A DNA stretch of 64,000 nt, from contig NZ_JABURM010000005.1 of NCBI RefSeq assembly GCF_014762685.1, forward strand, positions 434,001 to 498,000, given 5' to 3'. This DNA comes from Gracilimonas sp. GTDB taxonomy: Bacteria; Bacteroidota; Rhodothermia; Balneolales; Balneolaceae. A program made the position numbers and the translations under genes. Each line of letters begins with the position of its first letter. Position 1 is the stretch's first letter. The notes beneath the pieces are model-generated. The model saw only the letters and a list, made by a program, of their open reading frames with translations, was not told the origin of the DNA and searched no databases. Of the stretch, positions 43,301 through 52,868 are shown piece after piece.

Positions 43301-44654
43301 CAACCAGAAAATGTCGAAACACAAACCCCATCCATACCAGCCAGAGAAAGATGTACATCGGATAACATTATATAGCACTATATATCCTGAGCATCAGCAT
43401 CACTCCAGGAAAGAGAGGCTGTACCTTCATTTTGATTTTGCTTGTTTTTATGCTCAGGTAGAACAGCTCCGAAAAAAGCTTTACGGGTTACCGTTAATTA
43501 TCGGGGGCTGGAGAAAAGATAATGGACAGGCGAAGGGCATTGTGGCAACAGCCTCTTATGAAGCTCGGGCATTTGGCATAAAAACAGGAATGAGTGCTTT
43601 TGAAGCTTACAACCTATGCCCTTATGTGTGTATGCTTCAAGTAGATTATGATGCTTACACAGCTATTTCAAAGCAAGTACACTTTATATTCAAAGAATTT
43701 GCTCCAATTGTAGAGCGATATTCTATGGATGAGTATTTCATGGAGATCGACTTCCTAAAAGATAAATCCCGTAAGGAAATTGAGCAGTTTTCAAAAAGGT
43801 TACAGCAAAGAATTTACGATGTAACAGGACTGGTAGGTGCAGTTGGGGTAGCACGCTCAAAAACATATGCAAAGCTTTCCAGCAGTTTAAAGAAACCCAA
43901 AGGCAGGACACTTATCTTAACAAATGAAGATGAACGGACAGAAATTTACTCGCTGAAAGTAAATGAAGTTTGGGGAGTTGGAAAAAGAAGATATGAACAC
44001 ATCTTAGCAGAAGGGTATAAAACTATTGGTGATGTAGCTGACCGTGGATCAGAGAAAACCTTTATTCGGCTGTTTGGAGCAAACTTTGGCAAGATGCTTT
44101 ATCAGACAATAACTGGAAAGGATCAGGGAAGGGTTATGCCTGAAATCTCTGAAAATTACACACCAAAAGAAGGACCTGGATATGGGCATACATTTTCAGA
44201 AGGCTCTTTGGATGTAGAAAGAATTAAAGGTGAGTTTGCTATTGCAATCCAAAGAGTGTGTTACAGGATGAGAGCTTATGGAATAAGAGCAAAAAGCTTT
44301 TCTGGTATGTTTGGATATAATAAGCAGGGTGCAGGAGGGGTAGGTTTTCGTTTTGTAACAGATGGCTATACCAATATTGATGATTACATCTATAAAGCTT
44401 GCATGAATAAAATAGAATCTGCTTTAAGAAAAGCCTGTGATAATGGTATTGAGATTAGAAACATAGCTATTTATCCAGATCAAATAGACAAGTCTGAGCA
44501 GCTCGATGTATTTTTTCAGGAAGATGAAGAACTAAAGTCTCAGATAAAGGCGATGGATGTAATCAAGAATCGCTTTGGACAGGAGTATATTTGTAAAGGG
44601 AATACGCTACTCAGAGTAGAAGGAAATACGCATTTTTTGGAGAGAAATACATAA
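43296..44654 (+). CDS. Y-family DNA polymerase (DinB/UmuC-like)
   Basis: I start at ATG 43296 (452 residues; ATG 43311 is possible), since upstream codons overlap the divergent gene. Metal-binding residues are D47 in LHFDFACFYAQVEQ and D145-E146 in YSMDEYFMEID. TASYEARAFGIKTGM is the fingers motif, VGAVGVARSKTYAKLSSSLKKP the palm end, and VWGVGKRRYEHILAEG the thumb HhH. The extra C-terminal part (FSEGSLDVERIKGEF on) is the little-finger domain. It should copy past lesions with low fidelity. I see no clamp-binding motif at the very end. Confidence 0.94.
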   Translation: MCNQKMSKHKPHPYQPEKDVHRITLYSTIYPEHQHHSRKERLYLHFDFACFYAQVEQLRKKLYGLPLIIGGWRKDNGQAKGIVATASYEARAFGIKTGMSAFEAYNLCPYVCMLQVDYDAYTAISKQVHFIFKEFAPIVERYSMDEYFMEIDFLKDKSRKEIEQFSKRLQQRIYDVTGLVGAVGVARSKTYAKLSSSLKKPKGRTLILTNEDERTEIYSLKVNEVWGVGKRRYEHILAEGYKTIGDVADRGSEKTFIRLFGANFGKMLYQTITGKDQGRVMPEISENYTPKEGPGYGHTFSEGSLDVERIKGEFAIAIQRVCYRMRAYGIRAKSFSGMFGYNKQGAGGVGFRFVTDGYTNIDDYIYKACMNKIESALRKACDNGIEIRNIAIYPDQIDKSEQLDVFFQEDEELKSQIKAMDVIKNRFGQEYICKGNTLLRVEGNTHFLERNT

Positions 44655-44742
44655 AAGAATGACATGTATCATGACTAAACTGGTATTTATTGTTATTTGA
44701 CATATAAATATTATTTTAGCTTCAAGACATGATGGGGTTAAA

Positions 44743-45939
44743 ATGACAGAAAAGTATTCGGCGAAAGACTCAAATCTTGGTTATTTATATCAAGCAAAGT
44801 ATGCTTTATATGAAATAATAAGATCAGATCAAGAGGAAGATGCAAGTATTACTATTGAGGGGTTAGATGATTTTGATATAAAAAAGTTAGGAAGCGTAAC
44901 TAAACTAGGTCAATTAAAACATCATAGAAAGCCAGGTGGGAATCTTACTGATGCAAGTCCTGATATTTGGAAAACTTTGCGAATTTGGATAGAAACTTAC
45001 AAGAAAGGAGAGCTTCTGTTTGATAGGGTGACTTTATTTTTAATTACTACATCAAGCATAAAGGATGACTCAATAGCGGCAAAATTGACTAAAAGTAATC
45101 TAAGAGATATTGATGATGCATCTAAGAGATTAATTAAAGTTGCTAAAGAATCTAAAAATAAGGATCTAAAGGATTGTTTCGATGCTTTTATAGCCTTGTC
45201 AGAAGCAGAAAGGGAACTTATTCTAAGTCGAATAATTGTTAGGGGTAAGGCTTACAGTTTTGAAGAGTTAGAAAAGTTGATTAAAAATTTTCTACAATAT
45301 TCGGTAAATCCAGATCGAATTCAAAGTGCTTATACAAGGCTTGTAGGATGGTGGAACAATCAAATTCTTGACATATTATTAGCAGAGAAACAGGTATATA
45401 TTCAGCGGCAGAATGTACTATCAAAAATTAGAGAGATAGCTAGTCAATTTACAATCGATAGCCTTCCAGTTGATCTACTAGATATACATTTCACAGATCA
45501 TAATGCAAGTGATTATCAAGACTACCAATTTGTAGAACAACTAAAAAGCATAGATGTTGGTAAAGAGAGAATCAGGAACTGTATTTTTGATTATTACCGA
45601 GCTTATACTCAACGTAATAAATGGATTACAGAAGATTTGTTAATTGATAATGAGCTTGAATCCTATGAGAAAAGACTAATTAATGAATGGAAGAGGCAAA
45701 GAATAATCATCAAAGATTCAGAAGGGATAGATGATAGTTCTAAAGAAGAAGAATTGAAGAAGTTTGGAAAAAAAGTATTGAACTGGGTTGAGCAAAAAGC
45801 AGAGCTACAAATTAGATCTGATGTTAAAGATGATGGTTATGTTATGAGAGGTAGTTATCAAATGTTGGCTGATGAAGAAGATCCAAAGATTTATTGGCAC
45901 CCAAACTTTATGGAAAAATTTAAAGAACTAATTAAATGA
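44743..45939 (+). CDS. ABC-three-component system effector protein with nuclease-like N-domain
   Basis: The 398-residue protein begins with LGYLYQAKYALYEII, then E39 in TIEGLDDFD and Q57-L-K59-HH. This E...D...QxK pattern, with the G-x-YQ helix before it, resembles the PD-(D/E)xK fold of DUF4297/Cap4-type nucleases. A helical linker follows, and a C-terminal region (about 290-398) that would bind the ATPase complex. In ABC-3C systems the first gene carries the effector, then a middle component, then an ABC ATPase, as here. Its stop overlaps the next start (ATGA). The nuclease call is inferred from motifs. Confidence 0.7.
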   Translation: MTEKYSAKDSNLGYLYQAKYALYEIIRSDQEEDASITIEGLDDFDIKKLGSVTKLGQLKHHRKPGGNLTDASPDIWKTLRIWIETYKKGELLFDRVTLFLITTSSIKDDSIAAKLTKSNLRDIDDASKRLIKVAKESKNKDLKDCFDAFIALSEAERELILSRIIVRGKAYSFEELEKLIKNFLQYSVNPDRIQSAYTRLVGWWNNQILDILLAEKQVYIQRQNVLSKIREIASQFTIDSLPVDLLDIHFTDHNASDYQDYQFVEQLKSIDVGKERIRNCIFDYYRAYTQRNKWITEDLLIDNELESYEKRLINEWKRQRIIIKDSEGIDDSSKEEELKKFGKKVLNWVEQKAELQIRSDVKDDGYVMRGSYQMLADEEDPKIYWHPNFMEKFKELIK

Positions 45940-46421
45940 TGGATCTGAAAAATCGACCAATTGAAGTTATAAGTTTATTGAACCCAGCTTATTGTTCATT
46001 AATTCTATTTGAAGCGGTAAAGAATTACATGAAGAAGAAACCTGATGGGATGCCATTTTCATTAGCTTATGTAGCTTTACCAATGGTCTTAAATAAAAAA
46101 CTTTTTAGTTCTTTCCCGTCTAATACAAATGCAAGGTTGGATATATGGATAAAAGATAATCCAGAATTGAAATATATATTTATGAAAAGTGCCGTTAATA
46201 TTTCAAGATATGTAAATGAGGCAGTATTATTCTCACTAGATCAAAACTCAATTATCTTATCTGATAATGGTAATTTGTTGAAGGGCACTCTTAGAAAGAA
46301 AAATAATTACTTAAATGATGAACTTAATGAATGTATTGATAATGCAGCATTCATTGGGAAGTGGTTGAGTAAAATAAATAAAGAATCAACCATATATACA
46401 ATTATGGGTATAAGACCATGA
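45936..46421 (+). CDS. ABC-three-component system middle component
   Basis: The 161-residue protein has the middle-component pattern: RPIEVISLLNPAYCSLILFE at the N-terminus, KKPDGMPFSLAYVALPMVLN and KWLSKINKESTIYTIMGIRP at the end. It probably bridges the effector protein and the DUF3732 ATPase. Its ATG overlaps the effector stop by 4 nt and its stop overlaps the ATPase start in ATGA, so the three proteins are made in fixed proportions. Confidence 0.78.
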   Translation: MMDLKNRPIEVISLLNPAYCSLILFEAVKNYMKKKPDGMPFSLAYVALPMVLNKKLFSSFPSNTNARLDIWIKDNPELKYIFMKSAVNISRYVNEAVLFSLDQNSIILSDNGNLLKGTLRKKNNYLNDELNECIDNAAFIGKWLSKINKESTIYTIMGIRP

Positions 46422-48376
46422 GTTTTCAAATTAAAAAAATATGCCTTTACAACCTAAAAGGTGATCGGAGAGATATAGAATTCGAGATTGGACAGGTAAA
46501 TATTATATGTGGTGAATCGGGTACTGGAAAATCAGCAATAATTGATATTGTAGATTATTGTCTCGGTAGAAGCAAATTCAAAGTATTTGAAGGTGTCAAT
46601 AGAGGGGTTATATCTTGGTATGCAATACTTTTACAATTTGAAGGTGAACAATTATTTATTGCAAAACCGCAACCTGATATAGATGTAGAAAGTCAAAGTG
46701 GATCATATATTTTAAGAGGTAGTAAAATTGAATTGCCTAGTATTGAAGAGTTAAGTATTGAGTACAATGACGACTCCTTAGATGCTTTGATTTCAAATAT
46801 GACAGGAATAACCCCTATTGATAGTATCAATAATGAAACAAGAAGTACTTCTTCATATAAGATCAAGTTCAAACATTCAAAATACTATTTGTTTCAGAAT
46901 CAAACTCTTATTGATAATGAGAATCAATTATTTTGGAGACAAGATGATGATTACATACCACAGAATATCAAAGATACATTGCCTTACTTTTTAGGTGCTG
47001 TAAAAGAGGAAAAAATAGAAATTACCCAAAAGTTAAGGGAGGCGAAGAAAACCTTAAATTCTCAAATTAAGAAGCTTAGAGAAGCAGAAGCAATCGTAAG
47101 CAATAGATATGAGCAGGGGCAAAGACTACTTTTTGAAGCTGAGCAAATAGGTTTAAATGTGAACTCAGATGTGAATAAAGAAGCAATCATTGAAGAATTA
47201 AGAAAAGTGGAAGGATGGAACCCTAACGAGTTTTTAGAATCCTACAAAGACTCTAATATACTTGAACTACAGGATGATTTGGAAAACTTAAGGGATGAGT
47301 TCAAAAAAAATCAAAGAGAACTCCATTCACTAAGAAGTTTTATAAATTCTTCAGATGAATACAAAGATAGTGTTACTACTCAGAAGTCAAGATTGATATC
47401 ACTCAAACTGTTCAACAACAAAGAATCTAATTTTTGTCCTGTCTGTAATTCAAAGTTAAATGAGAAGAATGAGATTGTTGTACATTTAGAAAATACTCTA
47501 CAGAAACTGAATAAGTCTTTGGAATCGGTTACTAATGAGAAGCCAGCAATGAATGAAAGGCTTGGTTTTCTTCAAGAGAGAATGTCAGAATTGAGGGAAG
47601 ATATTAGGAACAAAGAATTAGAAATCCATACAGTCATATCTAATCAACAAGAGGCGAAAAAGATGAGGGATAGAACTGCTGAAATATCAAAAATATTAGG
47701 CAGGATCAGTTTATTTCTTGAAAATGTAAAGGCAATTGGTGTTTCCAAGGAATTAGAAGAGAACGTAATTGAAGCAGAAGTACTAGTGCAAACACTTGAA
47801 GAAAAATTGAGTGAATTTGATGAAGAACAGTTACTTGAATCCATATTCAACTTAATTTCGAAGTACATGGGAATCATACTTAATGACTTGAATCATGAGT
47901 TCAAAGATTCTGCATTTAGATTTGATTTGAACAAACTGACTGTTATTGCTGATAGTAAAAATGGAGCTATACCATTGTATAGAATGGGTTCAGGGAAAAA
48001 TTGGTTGGGGTGTCATTTAGCTACTTTGTTATCTATTCACAGGGTATTTATAGAACGAAATCGTCCAGTACCAAGATTTATTATATTGGATCAGCCATCT
48101 CAACCTTTTTTCCCATCTCAAAATGATTATGACTTATTTATAAAAGAGCTTGAAGAAGGGGTAAACAGTGAAGAGGCTACTTCTGATTTAGCTGTTGTAA
48201 GGAATCTATTTGATGCACTATTTAATTTTGTTGAAGTAGTTAAAAATGATTTTCAGATAATAGTATTAGAACATGCCGAGTACCAAGATGATCAATATCA
48301 AAAGGCTGTGATTGAAGATTACTGGCATACAGATATCAACTCACCTTCTTTGATTCCAAAAAGATGGTTACAGTAA
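46418..48376 (+). CDS. DUF3732 ABC/SMC-like ATPase of a three-component defence system
   Basis: The 652-residue protein has Walker A GESGTGKS at 32-39 and a long coiled coil broken by a zinc hook C340-P-V-C343, as in Rad50. The C-terminal head carries MGSGKNWLGCHLA (ABC signature region) and FIILDQPSQPFFPSQ, the DUF3732 form of Walker B. IIVLEHAEY near the end is the switch strand. By known members of the class, such ATPases sense foreign nucleoprotein structures and activate a linked effector. The gene is last in the operon. Confidence 0.9.
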   Translation: MSFQIKKICLYNLKGDRRDIEFEIGQVNIICGESGTGKSAIIDIVDYCLGRSKFKVFEGVNRGVISWYAILLQFEGEQLFIAKPQPDIDVESQSGSYILRGSKIELPSIEELSIEYNDDSLDALISNMTGITPIDSINNETRSTSSYKIKFKHSKYYLFQNQTLIDNENQLFWRQDDDYIPQNIKDTLPYFLGAVKEEKIEITQKLREAKKTLNSQIKKLREAEAIVSNRYEQGQRLLFEAEQIGLNVNSDVNKEAIIEELRKVEGWNPNEFLESYKDSNILELQDDLENLRDEFKKNQRELHSLRSFINSSDEYKDSVTTQKSRLISLKLFNNKESNFCPVCNSKLNEKNEIVVHLENTLQKLNKSLESVTNEKPAMNERLGFLQERMSELREDIRNKELEIHTVISNQQEAKKMRDRTAEISKILGRISLFLENVKAIGVSKELEENVIEAEVLVQTLEEKLSEFDEEQLLESIFNLISKYMGIILNDLNHEFKDSAFRFDLNKLTVIADSKNGAIPLYRMGSGKNWLGCHLATLLSIHRVFIERNRPVPRFIILDQPSQPFFPSQNDYDLFIKELEEGVNSEEATSDLAVVRNLFDALFNFVEVVKNDFQIIVLEHAEYQDDQYQKAVIEDYWHTDINSPSLIPKRWLQ

Positions 48377-48601
48377 AACATTTCACTTTGATCTAAATTT
48401 TAAAGATTAAAGATGCTAAGCTGGTAGAGTTAATAAATGTGCTTTTCCAGGATTCCCGAGCTTTGGTATCTCACAGGGAAGCTTGTGATGGAAGTTCATG
48501 TGAAATGATTATTTAGTTCAGTTGTTACTTAAAGGTTCTAACTTTGCAGCTTAATTGATTTTAGTTATAATCAGTATATAACTATAAATCGATGTTTTTT
48601 A

Positions 48602-48782
48602 ATGCAGAACTACTCAGTTAGACAGCATCTAATAGAAACGCTGATATATTGGATAAAGACATGGAAAATTGAGTACTGATAATTTCTGGGATTATACTTT
48701 CGAAACTTATGATGATTACTTGAATGAAAGGAGAAAGCTGATGAGTCGATATATAAACAATTTTATCATTCTCTATGACTGA
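48602..48782 (+). pseudogene. Remnant of a DUF262 (GmrSD-like) defence gene
   Basis: The first part (48602-48679) reads MQNYSVRQHLIETLIYWIK, then TWKIEY and stop. This is like the start of DUF262 proteins (YSVKQHLIETL-x-WIKSGEIAIPEIQRPF), but the DGQR/FVW region is gone. A different frame (48669-48782) reads FWDYTFETYDDYLNERRKLM then SRYINN, like a DUF262 C-terminus. The middle has been deleted and the frames no longer join. Recognition of DUF262 rests on memory of the family's N-terminal sequence, so it is moderate. Confidence 0.55.
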
Positions 48783-49560
48783 ACCTGATTATGAACAAAT
48801 TGATGTTTTAATATCCAGGTTGATAAAAACTGTAGATGATTCATTTAAGAATGAACCTCAGGGTAATAAAGAAACATTTTTCTGGGGTTTATACTTTTCC
48901 TTGTTAGAATTATCTCAAGAGTCAATTCGTCTAATTAGCGAGAAAAGATATGAATTGGTTGCTATAGCCTGTAGGAATTCTGTTGAACTCTACATGGATG
49001 TCTATAATTGTCTTAAGTACGATGATTACATAGATCGCTTGCTGTTAACAAGCTTTTCAAAACAAATTAAGTTATCCGAATTCATATTTAAAGAAAAGAA
49101 AGAGTTTGATGAAAAAACATTAAACAGGGAAAGAGATAATATTGCATATGCAAAAAAACAGAAGGCATTATTGAAAAAGAGGGGGGTTACAAATATATAC
49201 GGTATAGCTGAGAAATATAAATTGTCAAACCTTACACAGTTTCCGTTAATGTTTTGGATGATTGATATGTTGAATCAAGAAGTTCATGCGGATCTTAGAT
49301 TAATGATGGAACGTTATAGTATTGAAGACAAAATACCAAGGGACTTTAATAAAGGATATATTAGTCCATATCGAAATAGCAAAACTGAGATAACTGTTAA
49401 TAACTATCTTAATTTGTTTCTCGCTGGAATTTGCGAATCTACATCAGTAATTCTCAAAGAGAAAAAATTGCTCTATTCAAACTCAATTGAAGTTATAATC
49501 AACCAACTTAAAGATATACTAAGCCAAGCTGAAACAGAGGGTTCGGGAAATAACGCATAA
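48775..49560 (+). CDS. HEPN/DUF5677-like protein
   Basis: The 261-residue all-helical protein has ELVAIACRNSVELYMDVYNC at about 62-81 and a later NQEVHADLR (H near residue 179), a layout like DUF5677 proteins, which carry HEPN-like helical domains. No signal peptide. The start codon overlaps the end of the DUF262 remnant by 8 nt, whose AAAGGAGAAAG ribosome site and 13 codons (ATG 48741) may now drive coupled translation. The function is unknown; its place in a defence block suggests an anti-phage role. Confidence 0.6.
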   Translation: MTEPDYEQIDVLISRLIKTVDDSFKNEPQGNKETFFWGLYFSLLELSQESIRLISEKRYELVAIACRNSVELYMDVYNCLKYDDYIDRLLLTSFSKQIKLSEFIFKEKKEFDEKTLNRERDNIAYAKKQKALLKKRGVTNIYGIAEKYKLSNLTQFPLMFWMIDMLNQEVHADLRLMMERYSIEDKIPRDFNKGYISPYRNSKTEITVNNYLNLFLAGICESTSVILKEKKLLYSNSIEVIINQLKDILSQAETEGSGNNA

Positions 49561-49727
49561 AGTAGTTAATAAATGATCTTAGACAACAGAGACAACGGAA
49601 GGGTACTCGATACTTATAGCAATTTTCTGAACTGAATGTTGCCAATCTATAATTATACTGGCATATTCCACAAGCAAACTAGCTGTTAAATCACCATTAA
49701 ATTGTTACTTACGGGGACTAATAATAC

Positions 49728-52700
49728 ATGCCTGATAACCACAATCCAATCTTAAATAATCCATACGAAGAACCTAAACGGCATTATGCTACCCGAATGA
49801 ATGGGAAATTGGATTATGAGGATATCAGAAATGGGCGAAGAATCTTTGTACCAGTAAGTCAGTCTGCAATACCAAGTAGGGCAGGAGATCAGAAGGAGGT
49901 TTTTGATGTAAACGAAGAAGCTGTTCAGTATGAGTCACATCTTATAAATAGGTTAAGGAATTTAATAAGGCAGTGGAGAGATGATAATTACCCCCATGTC
50001 ACAAAGGTGACAAGAGACTTGTTAAATCACTGGTTTATTCAATATGAAAATGAGCCACGTAAGAATCTATTTTTCGCCCAGAGAGAAGCCCTTGAAACTG
50101 CCATATTTTTAAATGAGGCAGCACATAAATCAAATCCTGGAACAAATATTTTAGAACAGTTATCAAAAACTCATAAATCTGTTGATCCTGGTAATCCTGC
50201 AAATCAGCTTCCACGTATAGCATATAAAATGGCTACTGGAACAGGCAAAACCGTAGTTATGGCTGGGCTTATTATATATCATTACTTAAACAGGCAGAAT
50301 GATAAGTCGAATACTAACTTTGCAGATTATTTTCTGGTAGTTGCTCCAAGTATTACGATAAGGGATAGATTGCAGGTACTTCTTGTAGATCAAAAATCGG
50401 ATAATTTTCAAAATAGAGATGATTATTATGCCGAAAGAGACTTGGTTCCCAGAAAGTATTCGAAGTTTTTAGGTGGTTTAAACGCCCGTATAAAGATCAC
50501 TAATTATCACTCATTTATTCTGAAAAATCTTCAGGGTAATAAGCGATCAATTTATGATGGAAAATTAGATGCTGATGGTAACAAAACTACAGAACAAGAG
50601 ACTCCTACCCAAATGGTTAAACGAGTAATGGGAGATGCCAAATTTGGAAGGAGGTTATTGGTGTTAAATGATGAAGCTCATCACTGTTATTTGCCTAAAC
50701 AAAATAGGAGCAGACAAACGACATCAGATTTTGATCATGATGAAAATGAAAAGGCAGCTCTTTGGTTCACTGGACTAACTTATATTGCAAAACGTTATAA
50801 GCTCACGCAGGTTTATGATCTTTCAGCTACTCCGTATTACTTAAATGGATCAGGATACGAACCATATAGTCTGTTTCCTTGGGTAGTAAGTGATTTTGGT
50901 TTAGTAGAATCGATTGAGAGTGGATTAGTTAAGATTCCATTTCTACCAGAAAAAGATGATACTCATCAAATTGAACAACCCGTACTTAGAAATATTTATG
51001 ACCATGTAAAAGATAAGGTCCAAAATAGAGGCTATAAAAAAAGGAAAAAGAAGAAACTTTCGGAGAATGAAATTGAAAATAAAAAGCCCGTTGTTCCAGA
51101 ATTAGTTAAAAATGCTCTGGATCAGCTTTTAAGTGATTATAAAGATCATTTTTACGGTTATCGAAAAATACAGGAAGAATCCCCTAATCTATTAAGCGCT
51201 CCACCAGTAATGATAATAGTCTGTAATAATACTCGTTTTTCGAGAGATGTATTTAAGTATTTGGCAGGTTATGAAATCAAAAATGAAGATGATGAATTAC
51301 AAAGAGTTGTTGAAGGGCATCATGAACTGCTTACAAACTATGATGGTCAACAACAGCGGCATAAGAAGAAACCTCCAACTATATTAATTGATAGTGCTGC
51401 TTTAGATGACGCAGGGCAAATTAATGATCAGTTCAAAAATGTTTTTGAGCAGGAAATTCAGGAATTCAAAAGAGATTATGCATCACAGTATGGGCAAGGA
51501 GCAGCGGCTCAGTTAACAGATGCCGATATTTTACGTGAAGTAGTTAATACAGTTGGAAAAAATGGAAGGCTTGGTTCTCATGTGCGATGTGTAGTTTCAG
51601 TGTCGATGCTTACTGAGGGATGGGATGCCAATAACGTGACTCATATTATGGGAGTAAGAGCTTTTCAGTCTCAGCTATTATGTGAACAGGTAGCAGGTAG
51701 GGCACTAAGAAGGATGGATTACGGACTACGTGGATATGATAGTGAGGGAAATCCGACTAAAGATAAACGCAAGATTACTGAGTATAGGTTTCCCCCAGAA
51801 TACGCCACTATTATTGGAGTACCATTCCAATTCTTTAAAGGGGGAGAACAGCCGACACCTGAACCAAGTGAATCTGTACAAGTTCGTGCTTTGCCAGAAA
51901 GAGAGGAAGAGCACGAGATTAAATTTCCAGTACTGGAAGGATATCGAAGGGAATTTGCATCCAAAGAATTGGAATATGATTTCAGTAATGTGGAACCCTA
52001 TGAAATAGAAGGGGGAAAAAACCCTACAGAGACTATTATTGCATCTGCTTTTTCTAAGGAGGAGCGTAAGCTAGAACCAGAAAAGTTACTTGAGCTTAGA
52101 GAGCAACAGATTATTTATGAATTGACCAATGAACTGATGCAGGTGTACTTTAAGGATGATGGGCAGATGGCAATGTTTGGTAAACTGAAGGAGATCGTTG
52201 AATATTGGTACAATAATAAGTTGAAATTGCTGAATATACCTGACCAAAGGTATAAACGCTTTGTGAAGTATGAGGACCCTAAAGCAGTTTGTGAACATAT
52301 TAGGAGAGGGATAAATCCTCATGAGAATAAAGAGGAATACCTTCGTCCCATATTTATGAATAAGTATGAAAAATTGGGCAGTACACGCTATGCTCATGGA
52401 ATAACCACCAGAGAAGTTTACCCTACTGAGAAAAGTCATTTAAATTTTGCAGTAGCAGATTCTGAATGGGAGCGAATTTTTGCAAAAACCTGTGAGGAAG
52501 TGGATATGGTTAAATCTTACGTGAAAAATGACTATCTCGGATTCAACATACCTTATAATAAAGATGGCGTTGAAAGAATGTACAGACCAGACTTCATTTT
52601 AAAAGTGGAGAATTCAAAAGGGGTGAAAGCAAATGTGATTATTGAAATATCAGGATATAGCAACGATAAAGATGAGAAAAAGTGGTACACCACTTATAAT

Positions 52701-52862
52701 TGGTTGCCTGCTGTTAATTCTGTTAGAGAAAAATACGAGTACGAGCCCTGGTATTTCTATGAAATTGCAAATGATATACGTGATGTGAAAAATCATCTTA
52801 TTGCCATTATTGAAGACCTGAAGCCTGAACCAGAAATTGAATTAGCTGATAAATCACAGTAA
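49728..52862 (+). CDS. Type III-like restriction enzyme Res subunit (BPTD_3080-like)
   Basis: The 1044-residue protein has an SF2 helicase core: Walker A MATGTGKT at 168-175, DEAH at 315-318, SATPYYLNG as motif III and QVAGRALRRMDYG (from Q654) as motif VI. The C-terminal nuclease-like region has RPD955FIL and IIE973IS975, so the PD-(D/E)xK lysine appears to be Ser. The start, NPYEEPKRHYAT and IRNGRR, is like the BPTD_3080 family rather than EcoP1/EcoP15 Res. It lies 6 nt before the methylase, the reverse of the usual mod-res order. It probably translocates on or cuts unmodified DNA. Confidence 0.88.
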   Translation: MPDNHNPILNNPYEEPKRHYATRMNGKLDYEDIRNGRRIFVPVSQSAIPSRAGDQKEVFDVNEEAVQYESHLINRLRNLIRQWRDDNYPHVTKVTRDLLNHWFIQYENEPRKNLFFAQREALETAIFLNEAAHKSNPGTNILEQLSKTHKSVDPGNPANQLPRIAYKMATGTGKTVVMAGLIIYHYLNRQNDKSNTNFADYFLVVAPSITIRDRLQVLLVDQKSDNFQNRDDYYAERDLVPRKYSKFLGGLNARIKITNYHSFILKNLQGNKRSIYDGKLDADGNKTTEQETPTQMVKRVMGDAKFGRRLLVLNDEAHHCYLPKQNRSRQTTSDFDHDENEKAALWFTGLTYIAKRYKLTQVYDLSATPYYLNGSGYEPYSLFPWVVSDFGLVESIESGLVKIPFLPEKDDTHQIEQPVLRNIYDHVKDKVQNRGYKKRKKKKLSENEIENKKPVVPELVKNALDQLLSDYKDHFYGYRKIQEESPNLLSAPPVMIIVCNNTRFSRDVFKYLAGYEIKNEDDELQRVVEGHHELLTNYDGQQQRHKKKPPTILIDSAALDDAGQINDQFKNVFEQEIQEFKRDYASQYGQGAAAQLTDADILREVVNTVGKNGRLGSHVRCVVSVSMLTEGWDANNVTHIMGVRAFQSQLLCEQVAGRALRRMDYGLRGYDSEGNPTKDKRKITEYRFPPEYATIIGVPFQFFKGGEQPTPEPSESVQVRALPEREEEHEIKFPVLEGYRREFASKELEYDFSNVEPYEIEGGKNPTETIIASAFSKEERKLEPEKLLELREQQIIYELTNELMQVYFKDDGQMAMFGKLKEIVEYWYNNKLKLLNIPDQRYKRFVKYEDPKAVCEHIRRGINPHENKEEYLRPIFMNKYEKLGSTRYAHGITTREVYPTEKSHLNFAVADSEWERIFAKTCEEVDMVKSYVKNDYLGFNIPYNKDGVERMYRPDFILKVENSKGVKANVIIEISGYSNDKDEKKWYTTYNWLPAVNSVREKYEYEPWYFYEIANDIRDVKNHLIAIIEDLKPEPEIELADKSQ

Positions 52863-52868
52863 AATATT

